A DNA stretch of 15,408 nt from an uncultured Moraxella sp. GTDB lineage: Bacteria; Pseudomonadota; Gammaproteobacteria; Pseudomonadales; Moraxellaceae. The stretch covers positions 1 through 15,408 of the forward strand of contig CAKAQU010000030.1 of the NCBI GenBank assembly GCA_916720335.1. The letters are read 5' to 3'. Both the position numbers and the translations under genes were made by a program. Under the pieces are notes generated by a model that was not told where the DNA came from, made no database searches, and was given only the letters and a program-made list of their open reading frames with translations. Of the stretch, positions 14,200 to 15,408 are shown in pieces; the stretch's first letter is position 1; each line of letters begins with the position of its first letter.

Positions 14200-15135
14200 T
14201 TATTGTGGTGGAATAACAACCATAACACGGCGGTTAGTGTAACGCCCTTCTGGTGTGGCATTATTAGCAATTGGACGACTCTCCCCATAACCGACCGCAC
14301 GTAAACGGCTTGGATTAACACCATGGTCACGAATCAGTGCCTCACGAACAGTATTGGCACGACGTTGAGATAAACCAATATTATATTGGTCAGTACCATT
14401 GCTGTCGGTATGCCCCTCAATGATAGCGTCCATACCCGGGTATTTTGCCAAAAATTGAGCTGCTTTGACAATTTCGCCTTTAAACTCAGGTTTAATATTG
14501 TGCTTATCATGGTCAAAATGGATATCCAAACGCAATGTTGGCACTTCTTCACGAACTGGTGGCGGGTTATTTACTTGAGGTGGTGGCGTATAAACAGGTG
14601 GTGGCGCAATAACAGGCTCTGGACAGTTGTTGACGTCAACACGGCTAATTTGATGACCTTGACGATATGTATTTTGCAGCAGACTACGGGCGGTATTGGC
14701 ATCCACTTGTTGCAAGATTGGACGATAGTCGCTGTCAGTACTTATCATAAAATACAACACTTGTCGAGGCTGCACTGTCACCAATACAGGGTCAGCAGAC
14801 AAATCATTAATATGAATGCCTGTTGAAACCGCACTTAATTGCACTGCTCCTGCACACACCGCACTAGATGTATAATGCCCATCTTGAACACTTACCAAAA
14901 AACGGTCATCAATAGCGACATTGGTACTGGACTCTTTGGCGCGCTGATTGTTGCTAGATGGACGAATAAACACCATGCCACCGGCTCTATTGTCATATGT
15001 TAAGTTGCGAAATTCATCAATACTGCCTGATGCTGATTTATTCCATACTACGTTGCCTACGCGCACCGTTTCAGCATGAGCGCTGACAGTCAGAACCAAA
15101 GCCAAAAAGGCTTGGGCAATTTTTTTGAGTTGCAT
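14200..15135 (-). CDS. secreted protein with C-terminal OmpA peptidoglycan-binding domain
   Basis: Residues 1-21 are a signal peptide (AHA/ET) without a lipobox. Residues 22-170 form a domain I cannot name with confidence. It is beta-rich (GGMVFIRP at 52-59, VSVQDGHYTS at 81-90, PVLVTVQPRQVLYFMIST at 116-133) and distantly recalls DUF2846-type lipoprotein domains. It has two cysteines, C94 and C171, which may form a disulfide. A proline-rich linker (172-199) leads to the OmpA domain (about 200-308). There GHTDSNG gives D244 and LSQRRANTV gives R259, spaced as D271 and R286 of Acinetobacter OmpA, which bind diaminopimelate. The usual eight-stranded OmpA barrel is absent, so this is not a classical porin-type OmpA. 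AAGGG, 8 nt before the ATG, supports the start. It is convergent with dsbA. Confidence 0.88.
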   Translation of the reverse strand: MQLKKIAQAFLALVLTVSAHAETVRVGNVVWNKSASGSIDEFRNLTYDNRAGGMVFIRPSSNNQRAKESSTNVAIDDRFLVSVQDGHYTSSAVCAGAVQLSAVSTGIHINDLSADPVLVTVQPRQVLYFMISTDSDYRPILQQVDANTARSLLQNTYRQGHQISRVDVNNCPEPVIAPPPVYTPPPQVNNPPPVREEVPTLRLDIHFDHDKHNIKPEFKGEIVKAAQFLAKYPGMDAIIEGHTDSNGTDQYNIGLSQRRANTVREALIRDHGVNPSRLRAVGYGESRPIANNATPEGRYTNRRVMVVIPPQ

Positions 15136-15353
15136 AACTTTACCCTTATAACGATACTTCTATTTTAACAATCATATTGTGGTAGTTTTGACCAATAATT
15201 TGTTAAATTTCAGCCAATTAACTCCACCAAACCCACATTGGGTCATTTTTACATTATTACACAAAGTTTGCTAGCAATACAATAAAATGCGCCAAATGGA
15301 TAAAATTCAATGACTGCCAGCAAGTTTTTTATTTGACAACGTTTTAATGAACA
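15136..15353. other. AT-rich non-coding region upstream of the OmpA-like gene
   Basis: I see no gene or RNA here. It must contain the promoter of the minus-strand OmpA-like gene, but no -35/-10 pair with good spacing stands out; TAAAAT and TATGAT-like hexamers occur 30-50 nt before the start. A 5-bp hairpin, ACCCA-CAT-TGGGT, lies near 15231-15243. Confidence 0.5.
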
Positions 15354-15408
15354 AATTTTCAACTGTTTTAATTTTCAACTGTTTTAATTTTCAACTGTTT
15401 TAATTTTC
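15354..15408. repeat. perfect 16-bp tandem repeat running off the window
   Basis: AATTTTCAACTGTTTT is repeated head to tail at 15354-15369, 15370-15385 and 15386-15401, followed by the first 7 bases of a fourth copy at the edge. Copies are identical. A degenerate copy (CAACGTTTTAAT) lies just upstream near 15337-15348. The array is in non-coding DNA about 220 bp before the OmpA-like gene start and continues beyond the window. Confidence 0.95.

Noticed and set aside
14386..14826. 146-codon open frame on the plus strand, antisense to the OmpA-like gene
   Set aside because: It lies wholly inside a well-supported gene, has a Trp/Ile-rich composition with no recognisable domain, and has no ribosome-binding site; it is a shadow frame.
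15354..15408. Right-edge repeats as a CRISPR array
   Set aside because: The 16-bp units are directly adjacent with no spacers, so they are simple tandem repeats.

Overview
The window reads as ordinary chromosome from a low-GC gammaproteobacterium, most likely family Moraxellaceae and probably genus Moraxella. This is inferred from AT-rich coding and intergenic DNA, from the protein sequences (CmoA/CmoB, UbiG, RlmB, DsbA, GrpE and DnaK are all of gammaproteobacterial type), and from the ubiG-HAD phosphatase and ampD-murJ pairs. No phage, insertion sequence, CRISPR array, rRNA or tRNA gene is visible. All thirteen genes have intact frames; cmoB is cut by the left edge just before its stop codon.

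Layout, left to right. Positions 1-1768 (minus): cmoA then cmoB, which together make the cmo5U wobble modification of tRNA. Positions 1928-3364 (plus): a periplasmic MltB-type lytic transglycosylase, closed by a bidirectional hairpin terminator. Positions 3418-5256 (minus): a 612-residue DUF4105-type envelope protein with a probable beta-barrel C-terminus. A 100-bp divergent spacer with three evenly spaced copies of one 9-mer leads to ampD and murJ (plus), which end at a second bidirectional terminator. Positions 7659-10797 (minus): grpE, an unrecognised four-cysteine secreted protein, then dnaK, with CTTGAAA boxes of heat-shock type before grpE and dnaK. Positions 10921-11703 (plus): rlmB, convergent with a minus-strand ubiG-phosphatase pair (11710-13203). 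Positions 13488-14108 (plus): dsbA, which ends at a strong hairpin. Positions 14200-15135 (minus): a secreted protein with a peptidoglycan-binding OmpA C-terminal domain. The right edge is AT-rich non-coding DNA that ends in a perfect 16-bp tandem repeat running off the window.

Several genes meet in peptidoglycan metabolism: the lytic transglycosylase makes anhydro-muropeptides, AmpD strips their peptides during recycling, MurJ flips lipid II, and the OmpA-like domain anchors to the wall. The phosphatase beside ubiG would usually be labelled Gph, but its sequence and position fit MupP, the MurNAc-6-phosphate phosphatase of the Pseudomonas-type recycling route. DsbA could oxidise the cysteine pairs of the secreted proteins. 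I see no large undescribed system. The points most worth a second look are the MupP assignment, the secreted protein embedded between grpE and dnaK, the 9-mer array before ampD, and the right-edge tandem repeat.
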